This document shows, piece by piece, positions 1-8,252 of a DNA stretch of 64,000 nucleotides. Every line of letters starts with the position of its first letter. Positions within the stretch are counted from its first letter, which is position 1. The stretch lies in the NCBI GenBank assembly GCA_002337605.1, contig DDGL01000014.1, positions 675,770 to 739,769 on the forward strand. Direction: 5' to 3'. A program made the position numbers and the translations under genes. This DNA is from Flavobacteriaceae bacterium UBA1903 (lineage in GTDB: Bacteria > Bacteroidota > Bacteroidia > Flavobacteriales > Flavobacteriaceae). The notes beneath the pieces are model-generated. The model ran no database searches, was not told the origin of the DNA, and worked only from the letters and a program-made list of their open reading frames with translations.

Positions 1-115
1 TAGCTAATACTGTTGTGTAAACAGGCAACAAAAAGAAACCCAAACCCCGCTGAAGTAAGCTAAAAAAGCTATATATAGCAGCATTTCTAGCTAGTTTTTG
101 TTGCTTGTGTTCCAT
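1..115 (-). CDS. Polysaccharide flippase-like membrane protein, N-terminal fragment (cut by window edge)
   Basis: Reading the minus strand from an ATG at 115 gives 38 codons without a stop up to the window edge. The peptide starts MEHKQQKLARNAAIYSFLAY and goes on into a hydrophobic stretch ending in LPVYTTVLA. A short basic start followed by a first membrane helix and then an L-P-x-Y-T motif is typical of Wzx/MATE-type oligosaccharide flippases, which move lipid-linked sugar units across the inner membrane. It lies 24 bp downstream of the KdsC-like gene and on the same strand, so it is probably the next gene of the same operon. Only the first helix is visible, so the family is an inference from a short fragment plus location. 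Confidence 0.55.
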   Translation of the reverse strand, partial: MEHKQQKLARNAAIYSFFSLLQRGLGFFLLPVYTTVLA

Positions 116-139
116 GTAATTTTAGAAAATGTAGTTATA

Positions 140-661
140 CTACTGCCTTAAGTTCTTTTCTTCTGTGTAGCGTTGTAGCATACGATCGATACTACTATAT
201 TTTTGAACCAAATATTCTATAAACTCCCTAAAAGCACCATCGCCTCCTTTAGTTTTTAACACCAAATTTACTTTATCTTTTACATACGAAGGCGCATTGC
301 TGGGTACAGCGCTAAACCCAACGTGTTGGAGGAGTTCCAAATCGTTTATATCGTCCCCGATAAAAGCTACCTCAGCAAGTGTAATGTTATGTGCTGCACA
401 GACCTCTTTTGCCAACTTCAATTTATTTTTAACCCCCAAATGCACGTGTTCAACTTTCAACTTATCGGCACGACGTTGTACAATTTGCGTGTTTTCACCA
501 GTCATAATGACCAAAGGGATTTCCAGGTATTTTAAAAATAGTACCCCTACACTATCGCTGGTGTTAAACCGTTTAAACTCCTGATTTGTATCATCATAAT
601 ACATACTTCCGTCTGTCCAGACGCCATCAATATCAGTTATAACAAGCTTAGGTAATGCCAT
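140..661 (-). CDS. KdsC-type HAD phosphatase, probably nonulosonate-9-phosphate phosphatase
   Basis: A 173-residue protein of the small, cap-less C0 HAD phosphatase family (KdsC-like). Motif I is TDIDG with the nucleophile at Asp10 and general acid Asp12, motif II is MTG around Thr54, and motif IV is GDDIND at 102-107. Length matches KdsC. In this family the members paired with a NeuB-type synthase dephosphorylate KDN-9-P or Neu5Ac-9-P (as in the Bacteroides thetaiotaomicron pair), whereas KdsC proper acts on KDO-8-P. Its ATG overlaps the stop of neuB in TAATG, indicating translational coupling, which favours the sialic-acid-like role here. Substrate is inferred from context only; a KDO-8-P role cannot be excluded. 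Confidence 0.8.
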   Translation of the reverse strand: MALPKLVITDIDGVWTDGSMYYDDTNQEFKRFNTSDSVGVLFLKYLEIPLVIMTGENTQIVQRRADKLKVEHVHLGVKNKLKLAKEVCAAHNITLAEVAFIGDDINDLELLQHVGFSAVPSNAPSYVKDKVNLVLKTKGGDGAFREFIEYLVQKYSSIDRMLQRYTEEKNLRQ

Positions 662-1695
662 TATTTGAGTTTAGAAGAGTAGATAATTTCGTCTTTAGGT
701 AAAGCTGTATTCAGTTTCTTTCCAAGTACCTCAGCTTTATCCATCCATTTTATTCCGTCTCCAGGGCTTAATAAATGAATATCGTTAATAGTAATAATAT
801 GACCTTCGGGCAAGGCTCTTAGTGTTGCGATAGAACGTTCCAGTTTTTCGCGAGCTACTTTTACAGATTCTTCAATCTTAATCTCTTTGGTGCCAAAAGA
901 CAATTCCAGGTTTCTAATATCCCGCATCATTCTATAAATACCATCTATTTCCAGAGAACCGGCTTGATCTGTCCCTTTCATTTGGCGGTCCAGGGTGATG
1001 TGTTTTTCAATAATTTGGGCACCCATTGCTACGGCAGCTATGGGGGTTGCAATACCTATAGTATGGTCTGAATACCCAATGGTATATTGAGGATATTTTT
1101 CTTGAAGGTATTTGATAGTGTTCAAATTTACATTTTCATACTCAGTTGGATACTGAGAAACACAATGTAATATGGAGATGTCTTCATGGTGTTTTGAAAG
1201 CACCTCTAATGCCTCATTTAGTTCGCGTTCCCCGGCCATTCCGGTAGAAACTATTATAGGAATCTTAGTTTGCGCCAAGGCGTCCAATAAGGGCAAATTG
1301 GTTAAATCCCTTGAAGCTACTTTCAGTTTGTCCGGAGTAAAGTGGTTTAAAATACTTAAACATCCTATGGCACAAAGGGTTTCTACAAAATCTAATCCTT
1401 TCTCTTTTGCATATTGATAGCAGTCGTAATGCTGCGCATCGTCAAGTTCTAAATACTCGCGGTGGGCTCCATAGGTTTTTCCAAAAGAGTTTGGGGTATC
1501 GTAAGGGCGTGACATTTGGGAAGCCGAGAGCTCCTGGCTCAAATCTCTTTTGGTGAGCTTCACAGCGTCCATTCTTGGTAATTCCTTACCAAATAATTTA
1601 TCATGAACAGGTCTCGCAACCACATCTATAATTGTTTTTGCAATATCTACAGAACCGTTATGGTTTTGTCCAATTTCTCCTATTACGTAGGTCAT
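661..1695 (-). CDS. neuB: N-acetylneuraminate (nonulosonate) synthase, NeuB family
   Basis: A 344-residue protein that condenses phosphoenolpyruvate with a six-carbon amino sugar (ManNAc, its 6-phosphate, or a related sugar) to a nine-carbon sialic-acid-like sugar. The N-terminus carries EIGQNHNG at 7-14, the hallmark of the NeuB TIM barrel, and a KHITLDR motif lies near residue 230. The last about 60 residues (LPEGHIITINDIHLLSPGDG) form the antifreeze-like SAF domain. The length is the full family length. It is coupled to the downstream KdsC-like phosphatase, which suggests that the product is a 9-phosphate and the substrate ManNAc-6-P or mannose-6-P; this is inference. A second NeuB-type domain lies in the same locus at 4922-6586. 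Confidence 0.9.
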   Translation of the reverse strand: MTYVIGEIGQNHNGSVDIAKTIIDVVARPVHDKLFGKELPRMDAVKLTKRDLSQELSASQMSRPYDTPNSFGKTYGAHREYLELDDAQHYDCYQYAKEKGLDFVETLCAIGCLSILNHFTPDKLKVASRDLTNLPLLDALAQTKIPIIVSTGMAGERELNEALEVLSKHHEDISILHCVSQYPTEYENVNLNTIKYLQEKYPQYTIGYSDHTIGIATPIAAVAMGAQIIEKHITLDRQMKGTDQAGSLEIDGIYRMMRDIRNLELSFGTKEIKIEESVKVAREKLERSIATLRALPEGHIITINDIHLLSPGDGIKWMDKAEVLGKKLNTALPKDEIIYSSKLK

Positions 1696-1701
1696 AATTT
1701 T

Positions 1702-3093
1702 CTATAATTCAATTAAAGTGCTTTCTTTCTTTTTATCAATAGCTCCACAAAAGTAATCATATCCTTCGTCTAATTCTGGAAGATCATACTTTTCTGAGAA
1801 TGATACTGTCCTGTGCACGATTTCAATTTCGTACTCTTTTGCTCCCTGTTCCCTTCTAAAAAGAATAAATTTTGAAGGTTCTGATGCTTTCACTCCGTTC
1901 ACAAACCATCGTTTACTAACCCGTAAGGCCTCTTCTAATTCTAAAATTTCGACACGGTCCTTTTTTGAATGGAGTGTTACTATAATTTCTGATTGGGTAA
2001 AGTCCAGCATAATATTCAAATAATAGCGATCATCGTCTTCAAAAACCGACAGCAGTTTTGTATTTAAGTCAACTTCATCTATCTCAAAGGCTTCCATAGC
2101 ATCCTTGCGTACGCTAAAGGTTACAGGAGTGTCAATGACACTATAATCTGCATTTCTTTTTTTTGAAAGTTGGATTGCTATCTTTAACACAGAAGAGGTG
2201 CTTTCTAAGATCTGTACAGAGTCAATAGCTTCTTTAGCATACAAATATTCTATTGCTTCATTATAATCCAACCCTGCATTTCGGCTATTCTTCATCCCTT
2301 TCTGCATTGCTTTAAACAATGGCTGCATTACAGTTACACCTTCAATTAAACTGTCATTCTTATTATTGTAATGATCATGCCAATGCATAAAATTAGTATA
2401 GAACCCCCCGTTTGCTACTGTTTTGGAAACCTGTTCTGTAACATAATTTCCTGCCTGAGCTAAATTCTGGTTATTTCTTTGAATATCTGTATAGAAACGA
2501 CCTCCAGCAGATCTATTGAGTATATTAAAATCTTCGGGAGCACTAACACCTTCGCCGTACCAGGTATTAGCTTCGGTATTGTTTGATAAGGACATAAATT
2601 TTGAATTTCGCCCCCCTAGGATATAATTTGGTAAGCTATCTGAATATTTCGTTTTCCCACATCCGTATGATAGGGTAGAAATAGTTCTACAGGTTACATT
2701 TTCTATTTCAGCTTTTATAGAATCCAGTTTACTTTGTCTGTACTCGAAATGACAGCTAGGATAATATATGGAAGCGCCACCACGTCCTGTTTGTAAAAAA
2801 CCCCTAAACTCTTCTCCTTTAACATTTTGCTCAAACACATGAAGCGGTACATTGTATTTAAACGCAAGAAATTCTGCCCAAACGGCACTGTATTTTCTGC
2901 TGTCATCTCTTACAAATCTGTGTTTCGGAGGAAAATATTGGTCTGTAACCTGAATCACTGTTGCGTCTGCACAATTATAATGAGGACAGACTTCAATAGA
3001 CTTAGTAAATATTTCCTTTTTTTGACAACTAAGCACTAAAAAAGCTGCGAAAAAACTACTGAATAAAATTATGTAGGTTTTATTCTTCCTCAT
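1702..3093 (-). CDS. Unrecognised secreted lipoprotein of the polysaccharide locus
   Basis: I do not recognise this family. The reading frame opens at 3126, but the ATG at 3093 is the better start because it gives MRKNKTYI followed by a hydrophobic core and the lipobox LVLSC, a normal signal peptide II. The resulting protein is 463 residues. It has a Cys-rich first third (CPHYNC, YYPSCHFEY, VTCRT, YGCGKTKY) and a His-rich patch NFMHWHDHYNN near its middle that could bind metal; placement of this His/Asp motif faintly recalls polysaccharide deacetylases, but I cannot show the NodB motifs. The C-terminal third looks like beta sandwich. It overlaps the upstream beta-helix gene by 14 bp and precedes neuB by 6 bp, so it is cotranscribed. 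A role in extracytoplasmic modification or export of the glycan is a guess. Confidence 0.6.
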   Translation of the reverse strand: MRKNKTYIILFSSFFAAFLVLSCQKKEIFTKSIEVCPHYNCADATVIQVTDQYFPPKHRFVRDDSRKYSAVWAEFLAFKYNVPLHVFEQNVKGEEFRGFLQTGRGGASIYYPSCHFEYRQSKLDSIKAEIENVTCRTISTLSYGCGKTKYSDSLPNYILGGRNSKFMSLSNNTEANTWYGEGVSAPEDFNILNRSAGGRFYTDIQRNNQNLAQAGNYVTEQVSKTVANGGFYTNFMHWHDHYNNKNDSLIEGVTVMQPLFKAMQKGMKNSRNAGLDYNEAIEYLYAKEAIDSVQILESTSSVLKIAIQLSKKRNADYSVIDTPVTFSVRKDAMEAFEIDEVDLNTKLLSVFEDDDRYYLNIMLDFTQSEIIVTLHSKKDRVEILELEEALRVSKRWFVNGVKASEPSKFILFRREQGAKEYEIEIVHRTVSFSEKYDLPELDEGYDYFCGAIDKKKESTLIEL

Positions 3094-4909
3094 TAAGAAT
3101 AGTAATGTGTTTTTTTCGTCGTGCATCTATGAGAACAGATGCTTGTTCTGGGTTTTGGTTGCTAGTATCTTCAATATTATTCTTTAGAACGATCGTTGCC
3201 TTTTTCGTTCTAAATTTTCTACGGTTTGTGGTAACAATTATATCGTTCTGCGGAGCTTTACAACTGGGGTCGTATGTTATTGTGTTGTTTCGTAATTCCA
3301 CCTTTCCTTCTTCGTTGGGTTGAACAACTATAGGAGTGGTTCCTAAAAAGCATCCAGAGATGGTGTTCCCTTCTATTAAGATATTTGTAGGTCCTTGTTT
3401 GGATTTAAATTCTTCCCACGGGGCTTTAGCAATATGAATTGCAGTTGCAATAAACCCTTCTTCATTTGCTTCCCGGAATGAATACGTAAGGGGTGTAAGC
3501 TGGTTAACTATAAAGGAGTTGTTCTTTATAACAGCTTCGGAAAAAGGCATGAAAATACCTATATATTTAAAATTTTTGAAGGTGTTCCCTTCTACTGTTA
3601 CTCTTTGTGTATAGTCTTTGCGCTCATCCTCTCCGGGTACCCATGAACGTATACCAATATCTGCATTATTTATAGTGTTATTTTTAATTACTACAGGTCC
3701 CAGGTTTCGCTCAATTGTTGTATCGCCCAATTGAAAGGTTTTTGTGAATTCATTTCCAATAAAATAAAACCCTGTAGCGTATTTATCGAGGTATTTTTCA
3801 ACAATATGAACGTTCTTAATATCCAGTTCTGGGATACTTACCACATCAAACACATTGTTTTCAATCAGGATATTCCCTAATGACATTTTATTCCGGATAT
3901 AGTCCTTAGAATCGTATCCATGTACAATAAAAACTCCCGTTCTACTTTCTATTCCTTTGCAGTTTTTAATAGTTATGTTTTCCGTAATGGCACCCTCAAA
4001 TACACTCCCTATATAAAACGCCCTATTTGCTCCAAAAAGGTTTACAAATACATTGTCTATTTCAACATTAATTGCATTTACAATTGTTAACCCATTCATA
4101 GAAGGGTCTTCTGCAGTAGCATCCGGATGCCACTCTATAGACAAGTCACTAACATTAATATTCTCTATAGGATATTGATCTGTATCATATAAAAAGTTGC
4201 CTCCTATATGTCTTCCTTCAGTAAAAACTTTGCTGTAATATTTTTCAGTGGTTGGACCTTGGATAGTAAAAATACCACCGCGCCTCGTGCTATATCCATA
4301 GTTTTCTCTATCAAACCTGAGAATTGTACTTATGCCTTTCCCTCTTACTGTAATGTTATTGGAGTCTATTACGATATCACGAATGTAATACACTCCTTCA
4401 GAGAACTGAATGGTACCTCCACCTGATGCTGCAATATCCAACATCATTTCCTTTAAAAAAGTATGGTTACGGTCCTTTGGTCCAGTATCCCCATTTTTAC
4501 CTGGAACGATATTGGGGAAAATTCCCCACCATTCAGGGTATACCAGTTTATTCTGAAATAATGTAATGTTTGAAATTGATTCGAACCGATACGAACTAAC
4601 TCCTTTTGCTGAAACGTCGAATATTTGCTGAATCCCAGCGTCAACAGGCCCTTTTATGCGTAAAAAGGATTGCTCATTGGCAATCTGTAAACGACCTTTA
4701 GCTATAAATTTCAAGGTAATGTTTGGTCCTACTTCTACCGTCCCATTTACCACTGTGTTTTCTGAAATCACAAGTACAACAGGAGCTGCGCCAGCAATCT
4801 TACCAAGATTTTGCGTTGTAAAAGGTATCGCATTATCCCATATAAGTTCCTGAGCGTATGCAGAAACGGTAGTAGCAACTAAAAAAAGAAATGCTAAAAA
4901 ATATTTCAT
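3080..4909 (-). CDS. Secreted right-handed parallel beta-helix protein (pectate-lyase-like fold)
   Basis: A 609-residue protein with a Sec signal peptide (MKYFLAFLFLVATTVSAYAQ). The body is made of repeated short strands rich in N-x-I and I-x-N-N-x-I/F steps (for example IENNVFDVV, IKNNTINNADIGI, VEGNTFKNF, IKNNSFIV, IEGNTISG, LRNNTITY), the signature of parallel beta-helix coils. A PEWWGI motif sits near residue 125, common at the entry of such domains in glycan-active proteins. Members act as polysaccharide lyases, hydrolases, or C5-epimerases such as AlgG. I do not see the DPHD motif of AlgG epimerases, so the activity stays open. It sits in an operon with a lyase-like lipoprotein and acetylation genes, so it likely acts on the exported glycan. 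Confidence 0.75.
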   Translation of the reverse strand: MKYFLAFLFLVATTVSAYAQELIWDNAIPFTTQNLGKIAGAAPVVLVISENTVVNGTVEVGPNITLKFIAKGRLQIANEQSFLRIKGPVDAGIQQIFDVSAKGVSSYRFESISNITLFQNKLVYPEWWGIFPNIVPGKNGDTGPKDRNHTFLKEMMLDIAASGGGTIQFSEGVYYIRDIVIDSNNITVRGKGISTILRFDRENYGYSTRRGGIFTIQGPTTEKYYSKVFTEGRHIGGNFLYDTDQYPIENINVSDLSIEWHPDATAEDPSMNGLTIVNAINVEIDNVFVNLFGANRAFYIGSVFEGAITENITIKNCKGIESRTGVFIVHGYDSKDYIRNKMSLGNILIENNVFDVVSIPELDIKNVHIVEKYLDKYATGFYFIGNEFTKTFQLGDTTIERNLGPVVIKNNTINNADIGIRSWVPGEDERKDYTQRVTVEGNTFKNFKYIGIFMPFSEAVIKNNSFIVNQLTPLTYSFREANEEGFIATAIHIAKAPWEEFKSKQGPTNILIEGNTISGCFLGTTPIVVQPNEEGKVELRNNTITYDPSCKAPQNDIIVTTNRRKFRTKKATIVLKNNIEDTSNQNPEQASVLIDARRKKHITILNEEE

Positions 4910-4921
4910 AGTTGCCTGTCT

Positions 4922-6586
4922 TTACACTGTTAATTCCTTTCTAATGACATAGGTCTGGTTCTCCAAGCTACCTAGAAATTCTGAAAATAGTACCTCTTTA
5001 CCCTCAGGTAATTTTATCAACTTATTCTTATCTTCTCTTTTAAAGTCGACAATTACTGAAATCATATCCTGCAGCGTACATTCTTTTAAATTTTCTGAAC
5101 CAATCGCTTCTGCAAGTTTTAGGGCACTGTCATAATCTTCCTGATAATCTACCGAAAGGTTAATATACTTAAGATCTTCAACTTCTGAAACAACATCAAT
5201 ACAGCCTTTTTTAGCGTCTTCATCATTAAGAATAAAAAGTGTCAGATATTCAGAATGCATTGGGTTGTCCATATTTAGATAGAGGTTCCACAAATATTTG
5301 GTGCTAAATAATTCCGCAGAAACACCAAATGGAACGTTATTGGCTCTTACATAATCCAGATCATTTTCTACCATCAGGGTGATCATTTCGTCTACCAACT
5401 CAGGATCTGTAAATGGGTTATCCCCTGTTACTCTAAAAACGGCTCCCCATTCTTCCTGGAGGGCTAATTCCAGCATTCTATCCAGCACTGAAACTGCATG
5501 GCCTCTGTATACGTTATGATTGTTTTGGTGACCCACTTCAGCAAGAGGCGTGTCTTCTGCCAACGTTGAGGTCGATAAAAACACATCTTTCACCTTTTTA
5601 GCAGTGTTGAGTCGCTGATATAGAAAATCTATAATATTTGTTTCTCCAAAAGGCTTCAGAACCTTTAGCGGTAATCTTTTAGATTTTAAACGGGCAATGA
5701 GTGCAATACCCACATCGGCTCGTTTAAAACTGTTGAATTGATGTGTAATATAATCTGTCCCAGCATCGGCTCGTTTAAAATCTCCACCCCCTAATACTTT
5801 CTTATACATTACATCTCTGTAGGGTAATTCAGATTTGGTGGGGTGCTTTTTATAATCGCCTAAGGCTTGCTGATAATGTTTTAATTGTTGCACCATGACT
5901 GCAAATTCGTGTGGATACAGCGATACCTGATAATCGAACTTTCTATTGTTGCGTGTTACAGTAATGTGCTTCTCGAGATATTCGCATCCCTTAGCCAGCA
6001 CCATTAAAGGGATATTGGTTGTATCCAAAGAATGATCTGCCAGCCCAGTAGTATATTGTGGAAATTCATTTTTAAAATAATCCAGTGCATTTAGGTTTAA
6101 ATCTTCCACTTCAGTTGGATAATTACTAAAACCGTGCATTAAACACGCTACTTGATCCCCTATGATATTCAACGCAAATTTTAGCTCAAGGTTGGTAGCA
6201 CATTGGGTTTCTAGAATAAAAGTAACGTCTTTGTAGGTTGCCATTTTATCCAACATGGTTTTGTTGGTAATATCTGTAGCATGTAATTTTAAGAAGCGAT
6301 AGCCTTCGGCGTAACAAAAATCGAAAGACGGAATATCCAGCACGCAAGGAATTACAGGTAAGTCCAGCTCTTTACAGTACTTGAAAACTTTACTCCACTC
6401 TTCAAAAGAAAGTGTGTTATTCTCGTAAATTTCGTATTTGCTATAATCCTCTACACAAAAGGCAGCAACATCCATTACTTGAATGGTAAAATAGTCGGCG
6501 CCAGCATCTTTGGCTGCTTTGGCAAGTTCTAATGTGTAAGGAAGGCTTCCGTTATGGTTAAAGGCACTCTCTGCGATTGTTTTCAA
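4922..6586 (-). CDS. Fusion of NeuB-type synthase and SpsF-type cytidylyltransferase
   Basis: A 554-residue two-domain protein. Residues 1 to about 265 are a NeuB-type TIM barrel: FNHNG at 9-13, a DHS motif, and LEKHITVTR. The SAF domain normally found after the barrel is missing. From about residue 290 a nucleotidyltransferase of the SpsF/NeuA class follows, with IARLKSKRLPLKVLKPFGE (the pyrophosphorylase loop) and FRVTGDNPFTDPELV (metal-binding Asp). NeuB makes the nonulosonate from PEP and a hexosamine; the second domain would load it on CMP, so the protein may couple synthesis and activation. The joint carries a 17-bp in-frame direct repeat (5713-5729 and 5764-5780). Gaps to its neighbours are 12 and 18 bp. 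Domain calls are firm; the substrate is unknown. Confidence 0.85.
   Translation of the reverse strand: MKTIAESAFNHNGSLPYTLELAKAAKDAGADYFTIQVMDVAAFCVEDYSKYEIYENNTLSFEEWSKVFKYCKELDLPVIPCVLDIPSFDFCYAEGYRFLKLHATDITNKTMLDKMATYKDVTFILETQCATNLELKFALNIIGDQVACLMHGFSNYPTEVEDLNLNALDYFKNEFPQYTTGLADHSLDTTNIPLMVLAKGCEYLEKHITVTRNNRKFDYQVSLYPHEFAVMVQQLKHYQQALGDYKKHPTKSELPYRDVMYKKVLGGGDFKRADAGTDYITHQFNSFKRADVGIALIARLKSKRLPLKVLKPFGETNIIDFLYQRLNTAKKVKDVFLSTSTLAEDTPLAEVGHQNNHNVYRGHAVSVLDRMLELALQEEWGAVFRVTGDNPFTDPELVDEMITLMVENDLDYVRANNVPFGVSAELFSTKYLWNLYLNMDNPMHSEYLTLFILNDEDAKKGCIDVVSEVEDLKYINLSVDYQEDYDSALKLAEAIGSENLKECTLQDMISVIVDFKREDKNKLIKLPEGKEVLFSEFLGSLENQTYVIRKELTV
5713..5780. repeat. 17-bp direct repeat at the NeuB-SpsF domain joint
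   Basis: The 17-mer catcggctcgtttaaaa occurs at 5713-5729 and again at 5764-5780. The offset is 51 bp, so it is in frame, and it encodes FKRADAG and FKRADVG on the minus strand at about residues 269 and 286. It marks the linker between the two enzyme domains. Confidence 0.85.
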
Positions 6587-6604
6587 AATTCTTTATATTT
6601 AATT

Positions 6605-7969
6605 CTACAATTTAAGCTGCTCGTTTTCAAAAAGAGTTGGATATCCATCTCCATTTATAGTAACTTTTAGGTCAAAAACCTCTCTTTGCTTAGCATACAA
6701 AGTTATCACAAGAAATGAACTATCGTTGTAATGTATAACATCTTTCTTTGAAATAGTAGGCCAGCTCCTTTCTTTTTTATTTATAGGTAAATTAGGAGAG
6801 GTACCGTATTGGGTAGTCAACTTTACATCTTTGAAACTTGTGGTGTCTATTTCAAACAAAAACTCCATTTTATTATTGCCTGCATGGTATAAATGAATTT
6901 TTTTTAAGCCCTGTACTATAGAATCATTCGCTTCTAATGATACGCTTTTAATAGTGTTTTCAAAATCATTTTTTGCCAAATAGTACCTGTTTTTCTTTAA
7001 CTCCTCCTTAGAAATTGCTCCATTCAAATCGTACTGCTTTGAGATGTACCCCGCAAGATATTTTGAGGTCTTTATAGCCCCTTTTGTGTTTAAATGATTT
7101 GGATCTCGATAATCTGTTCGCGTGAGGCCTAAAGAATCTTTTATCAAGTTAAAATCTAATATATTCTGTCCTTTCGAATTAAGATATTTACCAATTTGTA
7201 TGGCATAGGTTTTAAAATTATCACTTATATCATAGGCAGCGTCCGGAGCATTTACAAAAAGGACAGGAACATCATTATCTTTAAAAATTTTTATTATATC
7301 ATCAATCCTTTTTTTCTCTAAAGAATTTAAGGATGTAACCTCAACATCCCTATCCCCAAATTTTTTTTCGAATTTTGAATAGGATTTGTCATCGTAACTA
7401 GTCTTATAAGTAGAAAACCCTAAATGCGTGTCATAATTCCCCGGATACTCATAAGGCTTCGAAACACTACTGATATCATCCCAGTTAAAATGGTATCGTA
7501 ATGTTTTTGAAAATGCAGTAGGCCATTCAGAAACTGGAAACATTTCAAAAATCGTATTAGCTTTACTCCAAGTTAAGGGTAAAAAATCTAAAGCCTCTAA
7601 CTGAAATGTCTTATACCTTTCATTATTTGATTCGTTCAAACTAAGCGAAAAAATATTAACAACTGCTAAGTCTGGTTTTTTATTCTTCAAAACCATATCT
7701 ATAACTACCTTCGTGATTACCAGGCGCTGAGACGGCGACCCCAAATTAATAGCTTTGGCATCTAATTCTAGTTCAAAAATTCTTGGATCGAAGCTACTGT
7801 GTGAATGGGAATTTCCGAAAAATACAATGTCAAAATCCTTATCAGATTTTTGATACTGGTTAATAGTATCGCGATAGAAATGATCTTTATAGAAGATGCT
7901 ATCCGTTTGCTGCAGTCCAAATACAACCAGTACAATTAATATAATTATTCTAAGACTTAATTTCAGCAT
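6605..7969 (-). CDS. Membrane-anchored SGNH/AlgJ-like protein, copy A (glycan O-acetylation partner)
   Basis: A 454-residue protein with an uncleaved N-terminal helix (about residues 5-22) followed by an extracytoplasmic domain. FFGNSHSHSSFDPR has the catalytic-type Ser54 of the SGNH block I, and YRDPNHLNTKGA near 287-298 supplies the Asp and His of block V (D-x-x-H). A C-terminal domain of about 130 residues looks like a beta sandwich. SGNH proteins of this shape (AlgJ, AlgX, DltD, WssI-type) accept acyl groups from an MBOAT partner and transfer them to a polysaccharide in the periplasm. Its paralogue lies 283 bp upstream and is followed by an MBOAT gene, which supports the role. The gene is visibly AT-richer than the housekeeping genes of the window. 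Confidence 0.75.
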   Translation of the reverse strand: MLKLSLRIIILIVLVVFGLQQTDSIFYKDHFYRDTINQYQKSDKDFDIVFFGNSHSHSSFDPRIFELELDAKAINLGSPSQRLVITKVVIDMVLKNKKPDLAVVNIFSLSLNESNNERYKTFQLEALDFLPLTWSKANTIFEMFPVSEWPTAFSKTLRYHFNWDDISSVSKPYEYPGNYDTHLGFSTYKTSYDDKSYSKFEKKFGDRDVEVTSLNSLEKKRIDDIIKIFKDNDVPVLFVNAPDAAYDISDNFKTYAIQIGKYLNSKGQNILDFNLIKDSLGLTRTDYRDPNHLNTKGAIKTSKYLAGYISKQYDLNGAISKEELKKNRYYLAKNDFENTIKSVSLEANDSIVQGLKKIHLYHAGNNKMEFLFEIDTTSFKDVKLTTQYGTSPNLPINKKERSWPTISKKDVIHYNDSSFLVITLYAKQREVFDLKVTINGDGYPTLFENEQLKL

Positions 7970-8252
7970 TGTTTATTTTCCTTTTTTTCAAAGAGTAAAT
8001 CAATAGAAAAGACCCTAATTGATTTATTTGTTTCTCCGTAAAAATTTAATTTTCGTAATAGCCCTTTAAAAGGTTATGTGGTATAAAACCTATGGTCATT
8101 AATTGTTTGTTTTGTTGACATTGCTCTTATCATATATTTAATAGGCTATTTAAAAATATCACCAGCAAATCCTGGGACACCAAAATCGTAAGAAAAAGAA
8201 GTCTGCTTTATTTAAAATAGATGAGCGCATTTTTATTTGCCCATAAGTTTAT
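7970..8252. other. 283-bp AT-rich gap between the two SGNH genes
   Basis: No ORF of convincing quality, RNA gene or hairpin terminator is visible. It is by far the widest gap in the polysaccharide locus, where most neighbours overlap or abut, so it may hold an internal promoter for the downstream genes; I find only a near-match to the -7 box (TACTCTTTG on the minus strand) and no clear -33 box. Confidence 0.4.

Noticed and set aside
3093..3126. Longer start (MHDEKNTLLFL) of the lipoprotein gene
   Set aside because: The ATG at 3093 gives a normal lipoprotein signal peptide and shortens the overlap with the upstream gene from 47 to 14 bp.
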